Shown: positions 18,601 to 24,890 of the stretch, piece after piece | Layout: each line of letters opens with the position of its first letter | Position numbering within the stretch: position 1 is the stretch's first letter | NCBI GenBank assembly: GCA_948468385.1 | Contig: CAOKHZ010000025.1 | Location: 1 to 63,699, forward strand | Direction of reading: 5' to 3' | DNA: 63,699 nt | Source: an uncultured Faecalicatena sp. | Lineage (GTDB): Bacteria; Bacillota; Clostridia; Lachnospirales; Lachnospiraceae | Notes under the pieces: generated by a model | What the model saw: the letters and a program-made list of their open reading frames with translations, nothing else | The model's database searches: none | Told to the model about the DNA's origin: nothing | Translations under genes and position numbers: made by a program

Positions 18601-20312
18601 ACGGCTTTCGCCACCTCGCGGCTGGAGAACTTCACGGAGACCGGCCCCAACGGCTGTACTTCCTCGCCGTCAACCATCAGCTTGATGTCGAATGCCTGGT
18701 AACTGCTGACCTCCTTTTCCTTCTCCTCCGCTATTTTCGTGACGGCTTCCTCGATGGCCACGGCCCTCTCGTCACTGGGCGCACTTTCTCCGTCTTCGGT
18801 TTCGGTCGCCTCGCCGCTAGCCGATTGCGCGCTGACCTTCTGTTCACTGGCCACGATTAACTCCGCCTGGATGCTATATTCCTTCCCTTCCTCAAAAGAA
18901 CTTGCCAAACCGCTCAACGTAATTGTGGTATCACCCACGTCCGTTGACAATTCCACCACCGGCTCTTCCACGCCGTCCTTGCCGGATTTCTCCACAACTT
19001 CCCCGCCATCCGCTTCGGGTGCGTTCTCGCCATCCTCCGTTCCCGGCTCAATTCCATTTTCACCGTCTTCCGTTCCGGCTTCGGACGCATTTTTGCCACC
19101 TTCGACATCCGAACCTTCACTTTCCCGCCCCGTCATTTCGTCGACATGTTTATATGCCCGCTCCATCTCCGTCGTTTTCAGGTACGCGAAAATATGCTCA
19201 TCGTTCGCGGCATATGTGTTTTCCTTCACCTCGTTCGCGCTATTGCCCTCGATGACCTTGGTTTCATTTCTTTCCTTATTATAAGAAGAAACGATGCCCA
19301 TCTGCTTGGCAGTCTCTTCCCCTTGTCTTTCGAAAAACACGATGTCCCCGGCCTGCGGCTCATACCCTTCCGCAACCGTCAAGTATCCGTTATCCTTTTC
19401 AAGAACGAAACGCTCGTGCCACTTGGCGGTATCCGTCTCGCTCAAGAACATGCCGGACTCTTCCAATCCCGCATAATGGAGACAGAAATTCACGAACGCC
19501 GCGTCCCAATTGACATAGACATCCCCCGCGTACTGCCCGTAACGGGTGTATCCCTTATGGCTTCCGTCCTCCGTTATCTGATAGTTTTCAACGCTCTCTT
19601 TGTAACCAAGCTGCTTCTGCGCGGCCGTCACCAAGTCTTCGCCCCACACGTCCTTCCACTGCACGTTCGAGTATTGTGCGTCCCAGACGAACGCGTCCTC
19701 CACGTCCGCGTTCACGTCAATCCAGCACAAATCCGTGTGCACGTGTTCTTCCTTTTCGCACGCCAGCTGTCGCTCACGGCAGCTTTCCGTATGAGAATGC
19801 CCATCCCCCTCGTTTTGTCCGCAAACGAGCACGTTTTCCGTCTGGAAACAGTCGTCCGAATGCTGATGGCCCTCGGTTTCTTCCTGCCCGCAAACGAGCA
19901 CGTTTTCCGTCTGATAGCATTCATCCGTATGTTGATGTTCCTCGCCCTCTTCCTGCCCGCAGACCAACTTCGTCTCCGACCGGTAGCAACCGTCACCGTG
20001 CCCGTGGCCCTCGCGCTCCTCCTGCCCGCAGGACAACGTCCTCGACGGCTGGTAACAGCTCTCGGAATGTTGATGCTTCGCGCCTTCCTCCTGGCCGCAG
20101 ACCAGAACGTCCTGATAGCATTCTTCACCATGCACATGCTCCTCGTGTCCGCATTTCGCCTGCCCCGTCATGGCAAACCCATACTGCGTCAAAATTCCCA
20201 CGACGCTACTGGCAACGATGACCACAAGAAGTGCCACGGCGACTTCCATTCTTCTGCGCTTCTTGTGTCGTCTATTCAACTCATTCAAATATTCCTTCAC
20301 AAGTTTTTGCAT
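15684..20312 (-). CDS. Giant tip adhesin with Cys/His repeats, pseudo-CHAP and fibro-slime domains, locus 1
   Basis: 1542 residues. Order: basic N-terminus and a membrane/signal segment (24-46); seven Cys/His repeats of the form C-G-x-E-E-x-G-x-x-H-x-H-x-x-x-C (about 54-198); a CHAP-like domain (about 215-370) in which the expected catalytic Cys is Asp (NWDAAFVNFCLHYA); an acidic low-complexity linker; beta domains; a fibro-slime/PA14-type domain (WFFGMTYTINFKVGDY ... YYFRGDDDFWLFVDGK, about 1010-1110); two Cna-B modules (VEKKWDDQDNPFRP and VEVEKEWQNEG); and a SpaA-like module (FRIVKVGSGES ... YLLKEVESPVGYAL). LPSTG is at 1502 with helix and basic tail. It probably forms the pilus tip. The gap to the LepB gene is about 125 bases. 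Confidence 0.85.
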   Translation of the reverse strand: MQKLVKEYLNELNRRHKKRRRMEVAVALLVVIVASSVVGILTQYGFAMTGQAKCGHEEHVHGEECYQDVLVCGQEEGAKHQHSESCYQPSRTLSCGQEEREGHGHGDGCYRSETKLVCGQEEGEEHQHTDECYQTENVLVCGQEETEGHQHSDDCFQTENVLVCGQNEGDGHSHTESCRERQLACEKEEHVHTDLCWIDVNADVEDAFVWDAQYSNVQWKDVWGEDLVTAAQKQLGYKESVENYQITEDGSHKGYTRYGQYAGDVYVNWDAAFVNFCLHYAGLEESGMFLSETDTAKWHERFVLEKDNGYLTVAEGYEPQAGDIVFFERQGEETAKQMGIVSSYNKERNETKVIEGNSANEVKENTYAANDEHIFAYLKTTEMERAYKHVDEMTGRESEGSDVEGGKNASEAGTEDGENGIEPGTEDGENAPEADGGEVVEKSGKDGVEEPVVELSTDVGDTTITLSGLASSFEEGKEYSIQAELIVASEQKVSAQSASGEATETEDGESAPSDERAVAIEEAVTKIAEEKEKEVSSYQAFDIKLMVDGEEVQPLGPVSVKFSSREVAKAVEDEATEVGVIHVDENSGVATDMGATATEEKDVVIETEHFSVYVYVNLENLSGNITLTVQHWGENIETIDGTADAVTGADTAYDPENGRVKTTTENCEIYSQDEITIPNEYYCKVEELSKICKAYSEEEDAHYELTKIWIATNTKCLSGSEDEKKTWLEDGTKQPMYLSYDVKSSGASTTSTESLAIQEVKLTADTVIRFWYEPKQYENVQFEDVPVQFFDYDISASKPNGNQLGDTNEKGINSPSNYPEGTTKPKLQVGQATSGNGSQYVENASINGKFLNKGNGGSGVAQGFVKSELQGGANGTLQFNDGIAAPKNLFAVGEDTSIGVGSTACEGYSLRFKQNGDTYTLASVYKNGNVVPGMEDLTTFKPFEGWAPSGQPKPVRYSNFFWPLDGEDGMDPKMGARNGQYIYKKWMADTNTYHSSYNTPENDEKNGTEHNWFFGMTYTINFKVGDYTGPMEYYFRGDDDFWLFVDGKLVVDIGGIHSAIGHSVDLRDWMQKNGMLNDPAATHTMKIFYMERGGTGSCCYMQFTLPKSEPVSVTTPPTTTYSVEKKWDDQDNPFRPEKVVIRLLQKAGADGDDKRTAMVAELSEENGWRHEWKGLPVHSGANGVEYTYSYSVEEISLPDGYEPILENGVLTNKLKPISVEVEKEWQNEGAGGAEFRPSEVKLALYADGEPYPCTDENGNPIYRTVTLSEANGWKAAFDNLPQYRYEWPPKVEGQEENYNANAIEIVYSVRELDAEGHPVEDGQTGTFPSAQYKVQYTARTSENAGATERNGVYKDTLVVTNTLLTDFRIVKVGSGESTEQSNPLKGAKFLLTPCDPYGTPVAGAVSDTFISDDKGLLMNAKTAEELKLEAGTYLLKEVESPVGYALSTMEWMVTIGEDDKATVAVRDGETGEFVSKEADAYEGENGDVLCVYYFKNEVVYELPSTGGTGIYWYMFGGVLLMSAAALIAYRNKHKGGAEKLRI

Positions 20313-20437
20313 CTTCTCACCCTCTTAGTGCATAATCTTCACACGCGAACCCACTACGCGATCTTTATTGCATAACCCGCACCACATGGCTTTTGCCACG
20401 CGATTCTCGTTGCGTAATTCCCATCACGCGATTTTTA

Positions 20438-21016
20438 CTACAAAATCTCCAAACGGCCAAGCGGCCACACCCGGCATACGATTTTTCCGACAATCTGGCT
20501 CCTTTCCACGCATCCGATGGCCCTCATTCGACTGTCAACGGACTCCACCCGATTGTCACCCAGTACGAAAATCATTCCCTCCGGTACCTGATAGGGAAAT
20601 TCTAAATTGCATTTTCCAAAGTCCTTTTCCTCCAAATATGGCTCGTCAATCATGTCGCCGTTGACATATACGTTCCCCTCCTGGTCAATCTCTATATAAT
20701 CTCCCGCGTTCCCTATCACGCGCTTTAAGAGCACCTCGCCCCCATAGTAAAAGCCAATCACGTCCCCTACCTCGACCGACTTCGTCTGATAAAGAAAGAT
20801 GATTTCCTTTTCTTCCAGCGTCGGCCTCATGCTCGAGCCGTTGACCTCCAATATCATGAACAGCCTCGTTACCATCAATGCCGCTATGGCGGCCGCCACG
20901 GTCAGTATGCCGGCTATCGTCAGCATCGTCCTTCGAAATTCCCTCTCAGCCTCAACCCTTGCAAGTTCCGCCCGAAGAAGATCCAAGGAAGGAATTTCCA
21001 CCCTCTTTTTATCCAT
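20438..21016 (-). CDS. Signal peptidase I, LepB/Ser-Lys type, locus 1
   Basis: The 192-residue type I signal peptidase has one membrane helix (about 32-55), the nucleophile Ser62 in NGSSMRPTL, the general base Lys98 in LLKRVIG, and the family boxes GDYIEID and LGDNRVESVDSR. It cleaves Sec signal peptides and is presumably dedicated to the large adhesin and pilin precursors encoded next. The ATG at 21016 is preferred because it overlaps the coiled-coil gene's stop as ATGGATAA, exactly as in the paralogue at 36495-37097. The N-terminal 25 residues form a charged amphipathic helix before the membrane, a feature kept in both copies. Confidence 0.9.
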   Translation of the reverse strand: MDKKRVEIPSLDLLRAELARVEAEREFRRTMLTIAGILTVAAAIAALMVTRLFMILEVNGSSMRPTLEEKEIIFLYQTKSVEVGDVIGFYYGGEVLLKRVIGNAGDYIEIDQEGNVYVNGDMIDEPYLEEKDFGKCNLEFPYQVPEGMIFVLGDNRVESVDSRMRAIGCVERSQIVGKIVCRVWPLGRLEIL

Positions 21017-21554
21017 GTCCGTCACCCGGAGCGTCCGACAGCATAAAACCTTCTACCAAATCCACCAGATTCGCCTCCGCATCTTCTTGTAATCCCGCCA
21101 GATACGGCTCCATGCCATTTTGCGCATTCGCCAGACGGGATTCCGCATTTTTCTGTACCGCCTTGAAAAGTCCGTCGAGTAACAACGCCGCCTCGGCAAA
21201 AGAGCCGTTCTCTTTCATTTCACCGACCTTCGCCAACTGCAACTTTTCAATGGTGCCGTTAAGCTCCATAATCTTCGCGTCTTTCTGGTTCAAACGCTCG
21301 TCTTTCACGTTCAGCTTTATTTTCAAACGTTCGTAACTTTCCTCCAGCTCCTTCAAGCGCGCATTTGCCACGTCGGCTTCCTTTTGCAATCGCTCTGCCT
21401 CCTCGCACTGCACGATAAGCATCTGAAGAAGCTCCCTGCGATTCAGCCTGCGCAATTCCTTGTCCGTCAAATTACCGCCTTCTTTCTTCCCCTGACACCC
21501 GCCTCGTCTTGCCGCCGGCCTCCATCGCCTCTTCTCATTCTTCGGCTCCGCCAC
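21009..21554 (-). CDS. Coiled-coil protein, first gene of fibre operon 1
   Basis: I do not recognise a named family. The chain is a charged helix-rich protein: KELRRLNRRELLQMLIVQCEEAERLQ, then a long coiled coil (about 30-110 of the core) and a shorter helical C-terminus. There is no signal peptide. The paralogue at 37090-37725 has the same ELRR-RRELLQMLIVQCEE start and the same position before LepB. The start is unsure: GTG 21554 has a poor ribosome binding site, while TTG 21470 (LTDKELRR) aligns with the paralogue's MAEKELRR and follows GAAGGCGG. Its 8-base overlap with LepB implies coupled translation. A cytosolic assembly or scaffold role is a guess. Confidence 0.7.
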   Translation of the reverse strand: MAEPKNEKRRWRPAARRGGCQGKKEGGNLTDKELRRLNRRELLQMLIVQCEEAERLQKEADVANARLKELEESYERLKIKLNVKDERLNQKDAKIMELNGTIEKLQLAKVGEMKENGSFAEAALLLDGLFKAVQKNAESRLANAQNGMEPYLAGLQEDAEANLVDLVEGFMLSDAPGDGHG

Positions 21555-21645
21555 TCTCCAACGACCCGTCAGTCATCTTATTCATCATTTTGGCCGACTA
21601 CAATGCGAATCCAACATACGCCATCCCGTTATCCTGTACGCAAAA

Positions 21646-21674
21646 TACCACATAATCGGCCTTATGTGGTATTT
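21646..21674 (+). repeat. Left inverted repeat of an invertible promoter
   Basis: 29 bases that recur exactly in inverse orientation at 21945-21973. The site is itself a dyad: arms AAAATACCACATAA and TTATGTGGTATTTT (21642-21675) around a non-palindromic 6-base core TCGGCC. This is the size and plan of a Xer/dif-like tyrosine-recombinase crossover site. Confidence 0.85.
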
Positions 21675-21944
21675 TGAGAGTAATAAAGGCGGTTATGGGT
21701 CACATAACATGCCAATTCATGCCTATATATTAATGCAGTATATTTTCTTTGTCAATAAAATGTGATTAAAATTTCACAAATTTTCGACTTTTTGTTGTAT
21801 TTGCCGATTTTTTGATTCACATCAAAAAGACCTTTCATGGTTTTTGACAAGGAAGGTTTCTTTAAGTCAATATTTTTTTCGATTTTTCCCTCCTTTCAAC
21901 TATTTTTTACCTTGACAAATTACTTTTTGGAAAGGAGATGCCTC
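21675..21944. promoter_or_regulatory. Invertible promoter segment controlling fibre operon 1
   Basis: 270 AT-rich bases with no gene, flanked by inverted repeats and lying between a tyrosine recombinase gene and the fibre operon. Its best promoter (21727-21755) faces the operon. The opposite strand has TTGACA at 21844 and at 21912 but no good -10 at 16-18 bases. Inversion would point the strong promoter at the recombinase gene's 3' end instead. The present orientation is therefore read as ON. Confidence 0.75.
21727..21755 (-). promoter_or_regulatory. Promoter inside the invertible segment, facing fibre operon 1
   Basis: On the minus strand TTGACA (21755-21750), a 17-base spacer and TAATAT (21732-21727). 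Transcription would start near 21720 and pass through the left inverted repeat, giving a leader of roughly 165-250 bases before the first gene. Confidence 0.75.
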
Positions 21945-21973
21945 AAATACCACATAAGGCCGATTATGTGGTA
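21945..21973 (-). repeat. Right inverted repeat of the invertible promoter
   Basis: Exact inverse copy of 21646-21674 with core GGCCGA. It overlaps the recombinase gene: the last residues (Leu-Thr-Thr) and stop TAA of that gene are read from this repeat, so inversion leaves the coding end unchanged. Confidence 0.85.
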
Positions 21974-22836
21974 AGGCATGCCTCTTTCGGGCAACCGCCT
22001 ATCACCAGGCCCAGCGCTTCCATGCACTGCCGATGTTCCTTGCCGGAAGAAATCGTGTATATTCTCGTAGTGTCAATGCTACTGTGTCCCATAAGATCTG
22101 CCAACTTGGCGATGTCCTTTTCTTGTTCATAAAACGTCCTCGCAAACAAATGACGCAGATTATGTGGAAATACCTTCTGGGCGCAGATTCCCGCCGCCCG
22201 GCAAAGAGACTTCAACATTTTCCAGATATTGCTGCGATCCATCGGCTTGCCGCTTCGGGTGACGAAAATGGAACCCGAATCCAACTTTTTTCTTCTCACA
22301 TATTTTCTCAATATCTTACGAAGCTTTTCCGGAATCAGGATGACCCGCGTCTTCCCTTTTAAACAAATGGTGATTTCCCCTTCTTCCACCCCCTCCACAG
22401 TAATGAACTTCAATTCCGACACCCGGATTCCGATACTACAAAGCGTCTGAATCAAAAGCGACAACCGAAAATCCTCCTTTTCCTCCGCCGTCTTTATAAG
22501 GCACATGTATTCTTCCTTCGTCAATTCCTTGTCGGCGGAACAATACACCTTTTGCTGGATGCGCAAAAATTTCAAACGCAAGTCCGCACGACCGATGAAA
22601 GAAAGGAAACTATTGACGGCCGCCAACTTGGTATTGACGCTGACGGGCTGGTACTCTTCTTCCAACCCCGCCTTGTACTCGAGCAACAACTCCTTCGTCG
22701 CCATTCTTTCACCAAGAAATTCCAAGAAACGCTCCGTCTCCCTTCGATACTGCTTCCGCGTGGCGACGCTTCGCTCCTCCCTCTCCAAAAAAATCAAATA
22801 CGACTCCAGCTTTTCATTCCAACTCATCTTCTCCAT
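21964..22836 (-). CDS. Tyrosine site-specific recombinase (invertase) next to the switch
   Basis: 290 residues. An N-terminal SAM-like core-binding domain (about 10-95: LESYLIFLEREERSVATRKQ) and a C-terminal catalytic domain with Arg in GIRVSELKF, Lys before VILIPEKLRK, HNLRHLFART (HxxR), the GHSSIDTT box and Tyr in RIYTIS. The size and layout match Xer-like invertases that flip small promoter segments. A good AGGAGG site precedes the ATG. The gene points towards the switch and its stop codon lies within the right inverted repeat. It is the obvious candidate to invert 21675-21944; whether it also acts elsewhere is unknown. Confidence 0.9.
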   Translation of the reverse strand: MEKMSWNEKLESYLIFLEREERSVATRKQYRRETERFLEFLGERMATKELLLEYKAGLEEEYQPVSVNTKLAAVNSFLSFIGRADLRLKFLRIQQKVYCSADKELTKEEYMCLIKTAEEKEDFRLSLLIQTLCSIGIRVSELKFITVEGVEEGEITICLKGKTRVILIPEKLRKILRKYVRRKKLDSGSIFVTRSGKPMDRSNIWKMLKSLCRAAGICAQKVFPHNLRHLFARTFYEQEKDIAKLADLMGHSSIDTTRIYTISSGKEHRQCMEALGLVIGGCPKEACLTT

Positions 22837-22896
22837 GGTAAATTCCTCCTAAAAAATAGCCGCCCCGTGAAATACACAAGACGGCAATACCATTAG

Positions 22897-23020
22897 TTAC
22901 CTATTAACTTCTAAATATTTTACGAGCTTCTCCGCGTCACAATCCAATGCGAACCCCTCGACAACATCACAAATCCTCGTCCTTCATGATGTTGTGCATT
23001 CTTTTTTCATTCCCATTCAT
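22897..23020 (-). pseudogene. Possible small frameshifted protein upstream of the recombinase
   Basis: An AAGGAGGGG site precedes ATG 23020 (MNGNEKRMHNIMKDE), and that frame stops after 17 codons. Skipping one base in the GAGGATT stretch joins it to ICDVVEGFALDCDAEKLVKYLEV and stop TAA at 22897-22899, which has protein-like composition. The whole would be about 40 residues. It may be a decayed or frameshift-regulated small regulator, or chance. Confidence 0.3.
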
Positions 23021-23060
23021 TCCCCTCCTTTTGTGCTATGGCAGGAGAATATACTTTGTG

Positions 23061-23083
23061 CTTATACTAGCACATAAGGCCGA
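23061..23083. promoter_or_regulatory. Possible recombinase promoter with a half crossover site
   Basis: CACATAAGGCCGA at 23071-23083 matches 13 bases of the right inverted repeat (left arm end plus core). On the minus strand it is directly followed by TATAAG (23066-23061), a possible -10. The other arm is degenerate. It may be an operator where the recombinase represses itself, or a worn recombination site. Confidence 0.4.
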
Positions 23084-23121
23084 AAATGACAACCAATAAT
23101 TTTTTAATTTGGACATTCTGA

Positions 23122-23170
23122 TTTTGGCGCACGGTTTCCCGACTGTTTGGGCGGCCCCCCGTGAAAAGTA
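23122..23170 (+). repeat. Dispersed 49-bp repeat, copy 1
   Basis: TTTTGGCGCACGGTTTC ... CTGTTTGGGCGGCC ... CCGTGAAAAGTA. A nearly identical 50-bp copy, inverted, lies at 56481-56530. CACGG and CCGTG within it can pair. It lies downstream of the locus 2 SipW gene. The remaining bases between 22837 and 23219 hold only the small ORF and half-site described separately. Confidence 0.7.
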
Positions 23171-23219
23171 GCTTTGGCGGCTTTGCCGAGCGGCACGGTG
23201 ATTCCTGGCAAATCCTTGT

Positions 23220-23798
23220 TCATCGGTTTTGCAGACTCGTCCCAAGCAGGTTGAGCACCAATCCCAGCATGACAACGCATGCCGCGGCAATTTTCCCGTA
23301 AAGTGACGTCATGATTGTGAGCAGCTTTCCGACATAGGGAACGGAAAGTGCCACCCGTCCAATGTAATTCTCATAAGGTACCGGTGTGGGATCCTCCTTT
23401 TCATTGGCATCACCTTTCGTGCGAAACGTGCCGGACACCACGTTGTTTTTCACGACCCGATGGGTAATGATTCCCCCATCCTCCAGCGAACTATAAAACG
23501 CAATGACCTCTTCTTCCTGCACGTCCTCTGCCTTTCCCTCTCGGACATACAACAAACTGCCGACCGGTATCGCCGGCTCCATGCTGCCGCTTAAGACGTT
23601 ATACATACGAAAACCAAAAACCCCCGGCAGAACCAGAAGGGAGCATAGGAGGATGACGATGACAATCATCGCCATCCCCGTCACGCTGCAGATTCTGCCG
23701 GGTACGTTACCCCTTTTCTTCTTTTTCCTCCGCGTGACTCGCTCATTCACATCGCGTTCCCTCGCGGCACTTTTCTTTGCCTCGTCTCTTCTCGCCAT
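23220..23798 (-). CDS. SipW-type (ER-type) signal peptidase I, locus 2
   Basis: The 192-residue paralogue of 6587-7186 is near-identical from the first membrane helix onward. It keeps Ser in SGSMEPAIPVGS, His in ITHRVVKNN, the Asp in TKGDAN, and a second C-terminal helix. The N-terminal basic tail differs (RRDEAKKSAARERD). It lies at the end of operon 2, 2 bases after the MucBP-like gene, and is the presumed processing enzyme for the two TasA-like precursors of this locus. No DivIVA-like gene follows; the next feature is a dispersed repeat. Confidence 0.88.
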   Translation of the reverse strand: MARRDEAKKSAARERDVNERVTRRKKKKRGNVPGRICSVTGMAMIVIVILLCSLLVLPGVFGFRMYNVLSGSMEPAIPVGSLLYVREGKAEDVQEEEVIAFYSSLEDGGIITHRVVKNNVVSGTFRTKGDANEKEDPTPVPYENYIGRVALSVPYVGKLLTIMTSLYGKIAAACVVMLGLVLNLLGTSLQNR

Positions 23799-23800
23799 GG

Positions 23801-24889
23801 CTACTTCTCATCATCCGACTCTTCCGTCGTCTTTTTACCTTGACGTTTCGCCGGCGTGATACCCGCAAGCCTTTTCTTCCTGAGAAGCAACGCCATCACG
23901 ATCAACGCTGCCACCGCAATGACACCAATCGCGATATAAAACGGCATATAGCCTACCATCTTCCCGGAAGACTCCTGCAATTTCTTATTTTCAAGCGGTA
24001 CGTCGTCTTCGTCCAAGTCCTGCAGGTTCTGAGGAACGTCTTCATCCGGAACCGCCGTCAAATCTCCGCCAATCACTTCCGGCTCGCCTTCGGCCGCGTC
24101 CGGCAACGGTATTCCCGCGCCCTCGCCAATCGGCCCCTCGGCCACGCCCGCATCCGCTCCGCCGGTTACTCCGCCATCCGTTCCAGCGGCCGCTCCGGCA
24201 CCACCGGTCGTTCCGGCATCACCCGCCCCACCGGTCGTTCCGGCGTCACCCGCTCCGCCGGTTTCGTTTCCGGTTTCACCGCCGGCCACGCCGCCAGTCT
24301 GCACCGGCGTGTACTGAAAGTCAAACACGTTCTCCGCCTCGTTCGTCGACAAAGTCTTCACCATGTTAAGCGCCTGCGGCTGATACCCGTCCACATAGCG
24401 CGCCGACACATATTGCCGCTCGCCCGCCGAGCCATAATACGTGTCACTCGGCAAAAGGCTGTTGCCATCCGCGTCCAGATAGTTCACGGTATATGCCACC
24501 ATGTCGCCCTTGACACCATAGGCGATTACATAATCCCTGTCACTTGCCACCAAGAAGGAGGACTCCGTCGCTTCCGAATTGTCTCTTCCCGAACGTCTGA
24601 CTCCTCTCGCATAATACCTTTCATCCGTCACCGTCACCGCGTCCTGATAAACAATATACACGAGGTCGCCATATTTCAACCCGCTGATTACGATTCGCTC
24701 CTCGCCGTAAGTGACGCTCGCGCCGGCCGGAACGCTGATGCCTTCTCCGGTCAAAGTTCCCTGGTTCCCGGCATAAAGCCTTACCGTATAAGTATACTCT
24801 TCCTCCTCCGCAAACGCCGTCTGCGGAAGCAGCGCGATTAACATGGACAAAATCAGAAGACTTAATTGTACTTTTTTTAAGCACCTCAT
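23801..24889 (-). CDS. MucBP-like repeat protein with C-terminal membrane anchor, locus 2
   Basis: The start at 24889 (MRCLKKVQLSLLILSMLIALL) has AGGAGG upstream. Signal peptide ending QTAFAEEEE, the beta module with YTVRLYAGNQGTLTGEG, the MucBP-like module (AYTVNYLDADGNSLL), a Gly/Thr/Ala linker with GDAGTTGGA repeats, an acidic segment, and a membrane helix (about 310-330) with basic tail. Similar to 7183-8316, with the main differences in the linker. Probably a cell-surface accessory subunit of fibre locus 2. Confidence 0.75.
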   Translation of the reverse strand: MRCLKKVQLSLLILSMLIALLPQTAFAEEEEYTYTVRLYAGNQGTLTGEGISVPAGASVTYGEERIVISGLKYGDLVYIVYQDAVTVTDERYYARGVRRSGRDNSEATESSFLVASDRDYVIAYGVKGDMVAYTVNYLDADGNSLLPSDTYYGSAGERQYVSARYVDGYQPQALNMVKTLSTNEAENVFDFQYTPVQTGGVAGGETGNETGGAGDAGTTGGAGDAGTTGGAGAAAGTDGGVTGGADAGVAEGPIGEGAGIPLPDAAEGEPEVIGGDLTAVPDEDVPQNLQDLDEDDVPLENKKLQESSGKMVGYMPFYIAIGVIAVAALIVMALLLRKKRLAGITPAKRQGKKTTEESDDEK

Positions 24890-24890
24890 A

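Noticed and set aside
19718-20155. Regular DNA repeats that might suggest a CRISPR array
   Set aside because: They are in-frame coding repeats of the adhesin, with no unique spacers of constant length and no cas genes.
19146-20375. Long open frame on the plus strand opposite the tip adhesin of locus 1
   Set aside because: Antisense to a clearly coding repeat-rich region; no ribosome binding site, low-complexity composition caused by the Cys/His repeats on the other strand.
21938-22132. Small plus-strand frame starting after AAAGGAG in the invertible segment
   Set aside because: The ribosome binding site touches the ATG, and the frame runs antisense through the recombinase gene.
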